Assembly: GCA_965250025.1 (NCBI GenBank)
Contig: OZ252283.1
Coordinates: 3,410,001-3,474,000 of the forward strand
DNA: 64,000 nt
Direction of reading: 5' to 3'
Source of the DNA: CBDDLD01 sp965250025
GTDB taxonomy: Bacteria > Bacteroidota > Bacteroidia > Flavobacteriales > Flavobacteriaceae
This document shows positions 19,577 through 26,205 of the stretch, piece after piece. Both the position numbers and the translations under genes were made by a program. The notes under the pieces were generated by a model, which was not told the DNA's origin, searched no databases, and worked only from the letters and a program-made list of their open reading frames with translations. The stretch's first letter is position 1. Each line of letters begins with the position of its first letter.

Positions 19577-19993
19577 TTATAAACGAGATGCTGTATCGTT
19601 AAAATTAGCAGTTGCCTGAATACTTGAACCATCCTCATTGAACATAATTGCCGCTGATATTGCACCAGTGGACAAATCAATGTCTAATATAACACGATAA
19701 ATAGTAACCTCTATCAGAGCGATGCTAAAACCTGGCTCTGCGTTAACATTGTACTTGGTTGGCGGAATGTCAGACATAAAATCCAAATAACCTTTTATAC
19801 CAAGAGGATGTAATGTAATATTAACGGGAGTTCCATTAATAGCGTTTAGATGAGCGATCCCCATATTTTTATTAAAATCCCAGATATAGCTCATTTCGCA
19901 AACAGGATTTTCTAAAACAGAAGTACCTTTAAGTTGGTGATTTAATACAACAGTAAATGTTTTTTGTGATGGTACAGTAACTGAATTTGACAT
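19577..19993 (-). CDS. Hypothetical protein, 138 residues
   Basis: I do not recognise this protein. It has no signal peptide or membrane segment. It is mostly alternating hydrophobic residues suggesting beta strands (FTVVLNHQLKG, IALIEVTIYRVILDIDLS, GAISAAIMF), with a single cysteine (PVCEM). It starts with an ATG, has about 190 bases of upstream DNA to itself, and ends at the shared bidirectional terminator, so it looks like an independently transcribed real gene. It could be a small cytosolic beta-sandwich protein. No neighbour gives a functional hint. Confidence 0.6.
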   Translation of the reverse strand: MSNSVTVPSQKTFTVVLNHQLKGTSVLENPVCEMSYIWDFNKNMGIAHLNAINGTPVNITLHPLGIKGYLDFMSDIPPTKYNVNAEPGFSIALIEVTIYRVILDIDLSTGAISAAIMFNEDGSSIQATANFNDTASRL

Positions 19994-20047
19994 GTGTTTT
20001 GTTTTTAAATTAGTATTTACACTTAAAATTAGAATACAAAAAGTTGC

Positions 20048-20073
20048 AAATTGAACGTACTAATACGCAATTT
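20048..20073. repeat. Imperfect inverted repeat between divergent genes
   Basis: AAATTG..CGTA pairs with TACG.CAATTT around a CTAA loop (6 + 4 pairs with a 2-base bulge), between the small hypothetical gene and dusB. It could be an operator or a leader hairpin of the minus-strand gene; there is no T-run. Confidence 0.3.
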
Positions 20074-20180
20074 CAAATTTGGTAAAAACACGCATCAATC
20101 ATATAGAATGATTATCTGCTCCATCATAACGCTTTAATTTCAAGGTTAAGATTGGAGTATTAGCTTCGATAAAAAAGCTG

Positions 20181-20188
20181 TAATTTTG
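20181..20188 (+). promoter_or_regulatory. -7 box of dusB (TAATTTTG)
   Basis: An exact TAnnTTTG match whose final TTG would otherwise be read as an in-frame start codon. Transcription from here should begin near 20192-20195, after that TTG, which favours the next in-frame TTG at 20204 as the real dusB start. Confidence 0.55.
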
Positions 20189-20203
20189 CTCAAAAATTTT
20201 GAC

Positions 20204-21199
20204 TTGGTAAAAATCGATAACATAGAACTCCCAGATTTCCCTTTGCTTTTAGCACCAATGGAAGATGTTAGTGACCCACCATTTCGGGCGTTGTGTAAAG
20301 AACAAGGTGCCGATGTGGTATATACCGAGTTTGTCTCTAGTGAAGGGTTGATTCGTAATGCTGCTAAAAGCGTTATGAAATTAGATATTTACGAAAAAGA
20401 ACGCCCTGTGGGTATTCAGATTTTTGGAGCCAATATGGATAGCATGTTGCAAACCATTGATATTGTTGAAAAGTCTAATCCCGATATTATAGATATCAAT
20501 TTTGGATGTCCGGTAAAGAAAGTAGTGAGTAAAGGCGCCGGAGCTGGTATTTTGAAAGATATCTGTTTAATGGAGAAACTCACAGCCGAGATGGTAAAGC
20601 GTACCAAATTACCCGTTACGGTAAAGACACGTTTAGGCTGGGACCACGACTCTATAAGAATTGTTGAGGTGGCAGAACGTCTTCAGGATGTAGGATGTAA
20701 AGCTATAGCCATACATGGACGAACAAGAGCACAGATGTACAAAGGCGATGCCGATTGGAAACCTATAGCCGCAGTAAAAAACAACCCAAGAATGCACATC
20801 CCTGTATTTGGTAATGGTGACGTAAATACACCAGAACGAGCCGTGGAAATGCGTGATGAATATGGTTTAGACGGTGCTATGATAGGACGCGCAACAATAG
20901 GCAATCCATGGTTTTTTAAGCAAGTCAAACATTATTTTAAAACCGGAGAACACCTTGCTCCGATAGCTTTAGCAGAACGTGTAGAGGCCGCACGTAGACA
21001 CCTTCAGATGTCTATTGAATGGAAAGGTGAAAAACTTGGCGTTTTTGAAACCAGACGTCACTATACCAATTACTTTAAAGGGATACCGAATTTTAAGGCC
21101 TATCGCATGAAAATGGTTACCAGTGATGATGCTAAAGATGTTTTTGACACGTTTGATGAGGTGTTAGACAAGTTCAGCAATCACGAGTTTGCCAATTAA
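20204..21199 (+). CDS. dusB: tRNA-dihydrouridine synthase (DusB family)
   Basis: A TIM-barrel flavoenzyme that reduces uridines in the tRNA D-loop. Visible family motifs: LLAPMEDVSDPPFR (FMN site), INFGCPVKKV with the catalytic Cys, KTRLGWD (FMN phosphate contact), IHGRTRAQMY, FGNGDV and GAMIGRATIGNPW. A TTG start is used giving MVKIDNIELPDF, which matches where homologues begin. The TTG six codons upstream lies inside the -7 promoter box. The gene's stop overlaps by four bases with the stop of the convergent permease gene. About 331 residues, normal for the family. Confidence 0.94.
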   Translation: MVKIDNIELPDFPLLLAPMEDVSDPPFRALCKEQGADVVYTEFVSSEGLIRNAAKSVMKLDIYEKERPVGIQIFGANMDSMLQTIDIVEKSNPDIIDINFGCPVKKVVSKGAGAGILKDICLMEKLTAEMVKRTKLPVTVKTRLGWDHDSIRIVEVAERLQDVGCKAIAIHGRTRAQMYKGDADWKPIAAVKNNPRMHIPVFGNGDVNTPERAVEMRDEYGLDGAMIGRATIGNPWFFKQVKHYFKTGEHLAPIALAERVEAARRHLQMSIEWKGEKLGVFETRRHYTNYFKGIPNFKAYRMKMVTSDDAKDVFDTFDEVLDKFSNHEFAN

Positions 21200-22398
21200 G
21201 TACACACTAATTTTTTAGTAATACGACTCGATGCTATTCTGGAAGCAATAATTCCAAACAAGGTAATCGTTAGTAATACCAAAAACACATTCCCAAAGGT
21301 CATCCTTACAGGATAGGGTAAGCTGGCTGTAAGCATAATAAGGTCAAATTGCTGTTGCGCCAAAACAATTAAAATACCAATAGTAACACCAGTTAAACCA
21401 CTGATAACCGTTAACAAACTACCCTGTATAAAGAAGATGGTTCGAATGGCTTTAGTGTCTAAACCTAAATTAAAAAGGGTGTTCAATGAGGCCTTTTTAT
21501 CTAAAATCATCATAATTAAAGCACCAATAACATTAAATAAAGCAATGATGATGACTAAAGTAAAAATAAGATATACCGCAAGGTTTTCTGTATTCAACAT
21601 TTTAAATAAGGCATCGTTGAGTTGAGCTCTGTTCTTAATTAAGAATTTATCTTTGAAAGCTGATGCAATGGCTTCTCTTACGCTGTTTTCATTGCTGGAA
21701 TTATTGAGTTTTAGCTCAATAGCACTGATCTGATCGGGTTTATAATTTAGCAGTTGCTGAGCCAAACCAATATCAGAAAAGACATATTCGTTATTCAATT
21801 CTTCGTTGATATTAAAAAGCCCCACATTGGTAACTAAAACAGAATTATAAACACTTTTTAAAGATGAAAACTGACCTTTTCCTGGTTTAGGTACATAAAG
21901 TGTTAAAGGCTTGCGAAAATCGAAAACACCAAAGGATAGATTGTTAGAGATACCCCATCCGGAAACCACTTGGTCTGTTTCTGGTATAAGCCAATTGCCT
22001 TGGTTAACCATAGAATCAATTTGAGTGACAGATCTGTATTTGCGGTCTACCCCTTTAAGTGTTGCCAGTAAGTTTTTGTTATTGGATTTAATAATAATGC
22101 GTTCTTCGACTATTTTAGAAACCAAATCAATACCATCAATACCATCAAGTTTTTGAAGGTCATCATCAGAAAAATCAAAGGACTTGCCTGTAGCAGGGAT
22201 CAACTTTAAATCCGGATCCACAAAGGATGAAAACTCTAGGCTATAATCTTTTAGCCCTGTAAAAACCGAAAGCACAATAAATAAAGCTGCAGAAGCAATG
22301 ATCATACCACAGGCAGCAATCATAGATATGATATTAATAGCATTATTATTGCTTTTAGCAAAGAGGTAACGTTTTGCTATATATGAAGAGACGTTCAA
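21196..22398 (-). CDS. FtsX/LolE-type ABC transporter permease
   Basis: One N-terminal membrane helix (~22-48), a ~220-residue periplasmic domain (~50-270) and three C-terminal helices (~275-390) give the FtsX/LolCE permease layout. The N-terminal YIAKRYLFAKS is typical of flavobacterial LolE-like proteins. By family it works with a LolD-like ATPase in lipoprotein release or another mechanotransmission task; no ATPase gene is adjacent. The start is TTG directly after the rbfA stop TAA, so translation is probably coupled. No better ATG exists upstream. Confidence 0.88.
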   Translation of the reverse strand: MNVSSYIAKRYLFAKSNNNAINIISMIAACGMIIASAALFIVLSVFTGLKDYSLEFSSFVDPDLKLIPATGKSFDFSDDDLQKLDGIDGIDLVSKIVEERIIIKSNNKNLLATLKGVDRKYRSVTQIDSMVNQGNWLIPETDQVVSGWGISNNLSFGVFDFRKPLTLYVPKPGKGQFSSLKSVYNSVLVTNVGLFNINEELNNEYVFSDIGLAQQLLNYKPDQISAIELKLNNSSNENSVREAIASAFKDKFLIKNRAQLNDALFKMLNTENLAVYLIFTLVIIIALFNVIGALIMMILDKKASLNTLFNLGLDTKAIRTIFFIQGSLLTVISGLTGVTIGILIVLAQQQFDLIMLTASLPYPVRMTFGNVFLVLLTITLFGIIASRIASSRITKKLVCT

Positions 22399-22791
22399 TT
22401 ATGACTTTTTTCTTTTGCCTAAAAGGTCTGGGTTTTCTATAGGGTTGTCTTCACCTTTTAGAGAACGTTCAATATTGTCAATATATTCTAAAGAATCATC
22501 AATATAAAAATCCAAATGCGGCATACGTCTCAATTGATGGCGAGTACGTTGCGCAAGCTCATGCCTTATAAGAGGCGTGTTAGATTTAATACCATCAAGA
22601 AGACGTTGTGATTCCTTATTCGGAAAAATACTCAAATACACTTTAGCAATAGACAGGTCAACAGTAACGGAAACTTTAGTAACCGATATAATAACCCCTT
22701 TTAAACCTCCCGAAGTTGCAGCATGCTGTAGCACCTCTACAAGGTCTTGTTGTAATATTCCGGCTATTTTTTTCTGTCTGTTGCTTTCCAT
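22399..22791 (-). CDS. rbfA: Ribosome-binding factor A
   Basis: A small KH-fold protein for 30S maturation. The N-terminus MESNRQKKIAGILQQDL and the central segment SVTVDLSIAKVYLSIFP, followed by RTRHQLRRMPHLDFYIDDSLEY, are diagnostic of RbfA. At 130 residues it is full length. The stop abuts the start of the FtsX-type permease gene, forming a two-gene operon. The -7 box ends only four bases before the ATG, so the mRNA may be leaderless. Confidence 0.95.
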   Translation of the reverse strand: MESNRQKKIAGILQQDLVEVLQHAATSGGLKGVIISVTKVSVTVDLSIAKVYLSIFPNKESQRLLDGIKSNTPLIRHELAQRTRHQLRRMPHLDFYIDDSLEYIDNIERSLKGEDNPIENPDLLGKRKKS

Positions 22792-22795
22792 GGTA

Positions 22796-22803
22796 CAAAA
22801 GTA
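22796..22803 (-). promoter_or_regulatory. -7 box of rbfA (TACTTTTG), four bases from the ATG
   Basis: An exact TAnnTTTG match on the minus strand followed by TACC and then the rbfA ATG. Usual initiation 4-7 bases after the box would begin the mRNA at or next to the start codon. Confidence 0.5.
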
Positions 22804-22874
22804 TGGGATAAAACAAGATTATTTCAGGATAAATTACAAAATTTGTACTTTAAAACGACTAATTTTAATAGATA

Positions 22875-23279
22875 ATGAATAAGATAGAACATATCGGTAT
22901 TGCGGTTAAGGACATAGAAACCTCTAACAAGGTCTTTGAAAAATTGTTTGGAACAGCGCATTATAAAACAGAAAGTGTTGAAAGCGAAGGCGTGAAAACC
23001 TCTTTTTTTAAAGTCGGAACTAACAAAGTTGAACTACTGGAAGCCACTAATGAGAATAGCCCAATAGCAAAGTTTATAGCAAAGAAAGGTGAAGGCATAC
23101 ACCATATTGCTTTTGATGTTGATGATATTGAAAAAGAAATGGAACGTCTTAAAGCGGAAGGCTTTGTTTTGATCAATGAACAACCCAAAAAAGGGGCCGA
23201 TAATAAGCTGGTGGCTTTTTTACATCCTAAGTCTACAAATGGTGTTTTAATAGAGTTATGCCAAGACATTAAGCAATAA
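22875..23279 (+). CDS. mce: Methylmalonyl-CoA epimerase
   Basis: A 134-residue glyoxalase/vicinal-oxygen-chelate protein. Metal-ligand motifs in order: HIGIAVKDIE at the N-terminus, VELLEAT, GIHHIAFDVDDIE and the final VLIELCQ. The length and GVKTSFFKVG segment match bacterial methylmalonyl-CoA epimerases, which interconvert the (R) and (S) forms in the propionate/succinate route. It stands alone between rbfA (divergent) and the tRNA gene; the mutase is not in the window. Confidence 0.92.
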   Translation: MNKIEHIGIAVKDIETSNKVFEKLFGTAHYKTESVESEGVKTSFFKVGTNKVELLEATNENSPIAKFIAKKGEGIHHIAFDVDDIEKEMERLKAEGFVLINEQPKKGADNKLVAFLHPKSTNGVLIELCQDIKQ

Positions 23280-23283
23280 ATGC

Positions 23284-23314
23284 TTGTGCGGTTTTAAAAT
23301 ATGTAGTAATATTG
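23284..23314 (+). promoter_or_regulatory. tRNA promoter (TTG-20-TAATATTG)
   Basis: TTG at 23284-23286 and TAATATTG at 23307-23314 are 20 bases apart. The -7 box has one deviation from TAnnTTTG. The mature tRNA begins 11 bases later. Confidence 0.5.
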
Positions 23315-23324
23315 CAGCCAATTT

Positions 23325-23398
23325 GGTCCCATAGCTCAGTTGGTTAGAGCATCTGACTCATAATCAGAGGGTCCTTGGTTCGAGCCCAAGTGGGACCA
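23325..23398 (+). tRNA. tRNA with CAT anticodon (tRNA-Met, possibly tRNA-Ile2)
   Basis: A complete 74-base cloverleaf: acceptor GGTCCCA/TGGGACC, D arm GCTC...GAGC, anticodon stem TCTGA/TCAGA with loop CTCATAA, T arm CTTGG-TTCGAGC-CCAAG and discriminator A. The genome encodes only CC after the discriminator, so CCA is finished by the cell. CAT can be elongator Met or, after lysidine modification by TilS, Ile2 reading ATA. C4-G69 and C5-G68 in the acceptor stem resemble E. coli tRNA-Ile2 rather than its tRNA-Met, so the identity is left open. It is not an initiator type (first pair G-C). Confidence 0.95.
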
Positions 23399-23402
23399 CC
23401 TT

Positions 23403-23437
23403 AAAGCCCAAACTAATTTTAGTTTGGGCTTTTTTTG
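23403..23437 (+). terminator. Terminator of the tRNA gene
   Basis: A 13-bp stem (AAAGCCCAAACTA/TAGTTTGGGCTTT) with a short loop is followed by a T-run, five bases after the tRNA. Confidence 0.88.
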
Positions 23438-23457
23438 ATTTATTTTAGCACAGACTT

Positions 23458-24471
23458 ATGCTAAAAACTATTCAAATAATTGCTTTGTTACAAGGCCTTT
23501 TTCTGATATTCATTTTGTTTCAGCGGAAACGGGAATATGAAAAGGTCAATTTTTGGTTATTATTAGCGTGTATTATTTCGGTAATATTATATGCCATTGG
23601 TGATGATGATTACAACTTATTTTTAAACAATACGAATTGGTTTCTTTTCCATGATGCTTTGATCATTACGTTTTTCTTTTTATTTGTTCGCTATTATAAG
23701 TCTGGTAAAGAAGAATTTAATAATAGAGACTTATGCTTTTTTGTACCCTATTTGCTCACTGTTATTTACCATATCTTAACTACATATAGTATAATACAAG
23801 AAGGTATAGTTTTTAAAATAGCTCGAGGAGTTACAGAGTTAGCTTTTTTAGGAATGCTTGGATACACTATTTATAACATTATAAAAAATAAAAAAGAAAA
23901 ATGGTTGTTAGTTTTTATCATTCCATTCACTATTATATTTATGATAGATGAGCTAGCATATTTTTTAACCAATTCTAATGAATCGCCTTATTTTTTGGAT
24001 AGCTACGGTATTATATTAGCAACAGTTTTTCTTTTATATTATGTATTGTATAAACTTATTATTGCGCCAAAAGAAGTACTTCCAAAATCAGATAATGCAA
24101 AGTATAAAAATTCTAATCTACATGCCCAAAGTATCGAAACTCATAAATACGAATTGCTTCGTCTAATGACTGAAGAAAAAGTATTTAAAAACAATAAGCT
24201 CACGGTTAATGATGTTGCCAATCAACTAAACATTCCAAGGCAACATTTATCTGAAATATTAAATGTGCATATGAAAACAGGATTTCAGGATTTGTTAAAC
24301 CAATATCGTGTTGAAGAATTTATACGATGCTTAAAAAACAAAACTTATAATAACTACACCCTTTTAGGTATTGCTAATGAAGTAGGTTTTAGTTCGAAAT
24401 CATCATTCAACACCACTTTTAAAAAACTAAAGGGAATGACACCAAGTCAATATAAAAAAACCCTTTCTTAG
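23458..24471 (+). CDS. Membrane-bound AraC family transcriptional regulator
   Basis: The N-terminal ~205 residues contain six to seven hydrophobic helices (for example IIALLQGLFLIFILF, LLVFIIPFTIIFMI). The C-terminal ~100 residues form an AraC helix-turn-helix pair: LTVNDVANQLNIPRQHLSEILN, then GIANEVGFSSKSSFNTTFKK with MTPSQYKK. DNA binding is thus tethered to the inner membrane, suggesting that it senses a membrane or lipid signal; this is inference. A perfect 18-bp-arm palindrome and a related half-copy lie between it and the glycosyltransferase operon, so it is the obvious candidate activator of that operon. Confidence 0.9.
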   Translation: MLKTIQIIALLQGLFLIFILFQRKREYEKVNFWLLLACIISVILYAIGDDDYNLFLNNTNWFLFHDALIITFFFLFVRYYKSGKEEFNNRDLCFFVPYLLTVIYHILTTYSIIQEGIVFKIARGVTELAFLGMLGYTIYNIIKNKKEKWLLVFIIPFTIIFMIDELAYFLTNSNESPYFLDSYGIILATVFLLYYVLYKLIIAPKEVLPKSDNAKYKNSNLHAQSIETHKYELLRLMTEEKVFKNNKLTVNDVANQLNIPRQHLSEILNVHMKTGFQDLLNQYRVEEFIRCLKNKTYNNYTLLGIANEVGFSSKSSFNTTFKKLKGMTPSQYKKTLS

Positions 24472-24506
24472 AACACCTCCAGATCTACATTATTATTGTA
24501 TAACAG

Positions 24507-24546
24507 TTTCAAAACGTTCAGAATACGCATTCTGAACGTTTTGAAA
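24507..24546. promoter_or_regulatory. Perfect palindrome, candidate AraC operator 1
   Basis: Two 18-base arms (TTTCAAAACGTTCAGAAT and its exact complement) flank ACGC, 36 bases after the AraC stop. No T-run follows, so it is not a standard terminator. Part of it recurs 96 bases downstream, which argues for a protein binding site. It would lie about 130-170 bases upstream of the predicted operon transcription start. Confidence 0.6.
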
Positions 24547-24606
24547 TTCGAACCAAATCAATTATTAAAACACTAAAAATCAGCCAATAACATGTTTGTT
24601 TTTTTT

Positions 24607-24634
24607 AAAACGTGCAAAAAACGCATTCTGGACC
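24607..24634. promoter_or_regulatory. Second, degenerate operator copy
   Basis: AAAACGTGCAAAAAACGCAT and the next eight bases match 24511-24538 at 23 of 28 positions, in the same orientation and exactly 96 bases apart (about nine helical turns). It ends 31 bases before the -7 box, the usual place for an AraC activator site. Confidence 0.55.
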
Positions 24635-24665
24635 TAATTCATTTTTAAGCAGCCCAAAGCCATTC

Positions 24666-24673
24666 TAATTTTG
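24666..24673 (+). promoter_or_regulatory. -7 box of the PAP2/glycosyltransferase operon (TAATTTTG)
   Basis: An exact TAnnTTTG match, 31 bases before the mini-lipoprotein ATG. No TTG is found at the -33 distance, consistent with a promoter that needs an activator. Confidence 0.5.
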
Positions 24674-24703
24674 ACTTGAAATTAAATGTTTAATCCTGCG
24701 AAG

Positions 24704-24817
24704 ATGAGCAAAATCAAGTCATACATTACTCCAAGAAATTTATTGATTTTCAATTTGATTTTAATCCTTCTTTTTTTTCTGATGAGTTGTAAAGTCGAAA
24801 AAAGACATGCTTTTTAA
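24704..24817 (+). CDS. Tiny predicted lipoprotein, 37 residues
   Basis: ATG to TAA encodes MSKIKSYITPRNLLIFNLIL followed by ILLFFLMSCKVEKRHAF. The layout is a basic N-region, a ~14-residue hydrophobic core and a lipobox-like LMSC. After lipidation only nine residues (CKVEKRHAF) would remain. It begins 31 bases after the -7 box, as first gene of the PAP2/GT2/GT39 operon, and ends 13 bases before the PAP2 ATG. Resembles a lysis-protein or entericidin-like mini lipoprotein in layout only. It may instead be a translated leader or a chance frame. Confidence 0.5.
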   Translation: MSKIKSYITPRNLLIFNLILILLFFLMSCKVEKRHAF

Positions 24818-24830
24818 ATCAATAGAGGGT

Positions 24831-25385
24831 ATGAAGAAGTTTATAGTTCTGGTAGCTCTTGTGAGTAGCATCTTAGCTGAAGCACAAAAACCTTTAACAA
24901 GCAATGAACAGCGTCATAAAAAAGTTGGAGATGTATTATTACTTGCTTTACCCTCTGTTGCATTGAGCTCTACTTTTATTTGGAAAGATGGTCAAAAAGG
25001 AACCTATCAATTTACCAAGGCCATAACAAGTACTATTGCTCTTTCTTATGGGCTAAAGTTTATCATAAATAAAAAGCGCCCTAATAATGAAAACAACTAT
25101 AGTTTTCCATCTGCGCATACATCTGTAACATTTGCCAGCGCTGCTTTTATTCAGAAGAGGTATGGGTGGGAATATGGTATCCCGGCATATCTGATAGCTG
25201 GGTATGTTGGCTATACAAGAATACAAGCCAACAAACATGATGGATGGGATGTACTGGCAGGTGCTGCGATCGGTATTGGTTTGAGCTACCTGTTTGCGAA
25301 ACCTTATAAGAAAGACGATAAACTCCGAATTTCTATAGGTTTTATAGAGAACATGCCAACCCTTGGTTTCAACTATCAATTTTAA
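24831..25385 (+). CDS. PAP2 family phosphatase
   Basis: A signal sequence (MKKFIVLVALVSSILAEAQ) precedes the three PAP2 motifs: KFIINKKRP (~77-85), SFPSAHT (~93-99) and a variant third motif, GYTRIQANKHDGWDVLAGA, with the conserved His and Asp. It would remove phosphate from a lipid phosphate such as undecaprenyl pyrophosphate or lipid A at the periplasmic face. The ATG at MKKF is chosen over one eight codons upstream because the upstream one overlaps the mini-lipoprotein and would spoil the signal peptide. It is followed by GT2 and GT39 genes in one operon. Confidence 0.87.
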   Translation: MKKFIVLVALVSSILAEAQKPLTSNEQRHKKVGDVLLLALPSVALSSTFIWKDGQKGTYQFTKAITSTIALSYGLKFIINKKRPNNENNYSFPSAHTSVTFASAAFIQKRYGWEYGIPAYLIAGYVGYTRIQANKHDGWDVLAGAAIGIGLSYLFAKPYKKDDKLRISIGFIENMPTLGFNYQF

Positions 25386-25425
25386 TAATGCCTATGAAGA
25401 AAAGTTACTTTAAAAATTAGAAGAT

Positions 25426-26205
25426 ATGGATGTATATTTTAAGTTGGTAATAGTGATTCCGGCATATAACGAATCAAAGCGGTTATCATTAAAAAAGTAC
25501 TTTGATTTTTTGAATAAGACTAAAGATGTTATGCTATGTTTTGTAGATGACGGATCTACCGACAATACTAAATCTTTATTATATTCTATAGCACTTTATG
25601 CCCCAAAGAATGTTAACATTATAGAGCATTCTTCAAATAAGGGAAAAGCAGCAGCAGTACTATCAGGGTTTTTGTATTGTAACACCAATATCTTTTATGA
25701 GAAAATAGCTTATTTGGATGCAGACTTATCAACATCTTTAGACGAATGCTATGCATTGAGCCAGTATGTATCTGGACAAACTTCATTTGTTTTTGGCTCT
25801 AGAATTAGTAAGTTAGATACATTTATAAAAAGAAAACCGTATCGATTTTATATAGGCAGAGTTGTTGCAACATTAATATCAAAACAGCTTAAATTAAATG
25901 TTTATGATTCCCAATGTGGTTGCAAGGTTTTTTCTCGTCAATTGGCACAAGAGGTAATGATAGACAAATTTGTGTCAACGTGGTTGTTTGATGTAGAAAT
26001 CTTTCACCGTATAATAAACTTACATGGAAAAAGAGAACTTATTCGTATTTCTCAAGAAATCCCATTGCGTTCATGGATAGACAAAAACCATTCAAAGGTA
26101 AGTTTTATTTATTTTTTCAAAATGTGGATTGAATTAATAATGATTCAAAGAAAATACCATGTTAAAAGTAAATCTCAAGATATTTCAAATGAGGCGTTTG
26201 CTTAA
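25426..26205 (+). CDS. GT2 glycosyltransferase, polyprenyl-phosphate sugar synthase-like
   Basis: A GT-A fold of the dolichyl-phosphate mannose synthase type: VIPAYNESKRL (~10-20), FVDDGSTDNT (~39-48), YLDADLST (acidic metal/sugar site, ~94) and SQCGCKVF (~163). No C-terminal membrane helices are seen, so it should act on the cytosolic face, moving a sugar from its nucleotide to undecaprenyl phosphate. The gene downstream encodes the matching kind of membrane transferase, and its start lies inside this gene's end (overlap 17 bases), indicating translational coupling. The sugar is unknown. Confidence 0.88.
   Translation: MDVYFKLVIVIPAYNESKRLSLKKYFDFLNKTKDVMLCFVDDGSTDNTKSLLYSIALYAPKNVNIIEHSSNKGKAAAVLSGFLYCNTNIFYEKIAYLDADLSTSLDECYALSQYVSGQTSFVFGSRISKLDTFIKRKPYRFYIGRVVATLISKQLKLNVYDSQCGCKVFSRQLAQEVMIDKFVSTWLFDVEIFHRIINLHGKRELIRISQEIPLRSWIDKNHSKVSFIYFFKMWIELIMIQRKYHVKSKSQDISNEAFA

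Noticed and set aside
24507..24546. The 40-base palindrome as a terminator of the AraC gene
   Set aside because: No T-run follows either side, and a partial copy recurs 96 bases on, which fits an operator better.
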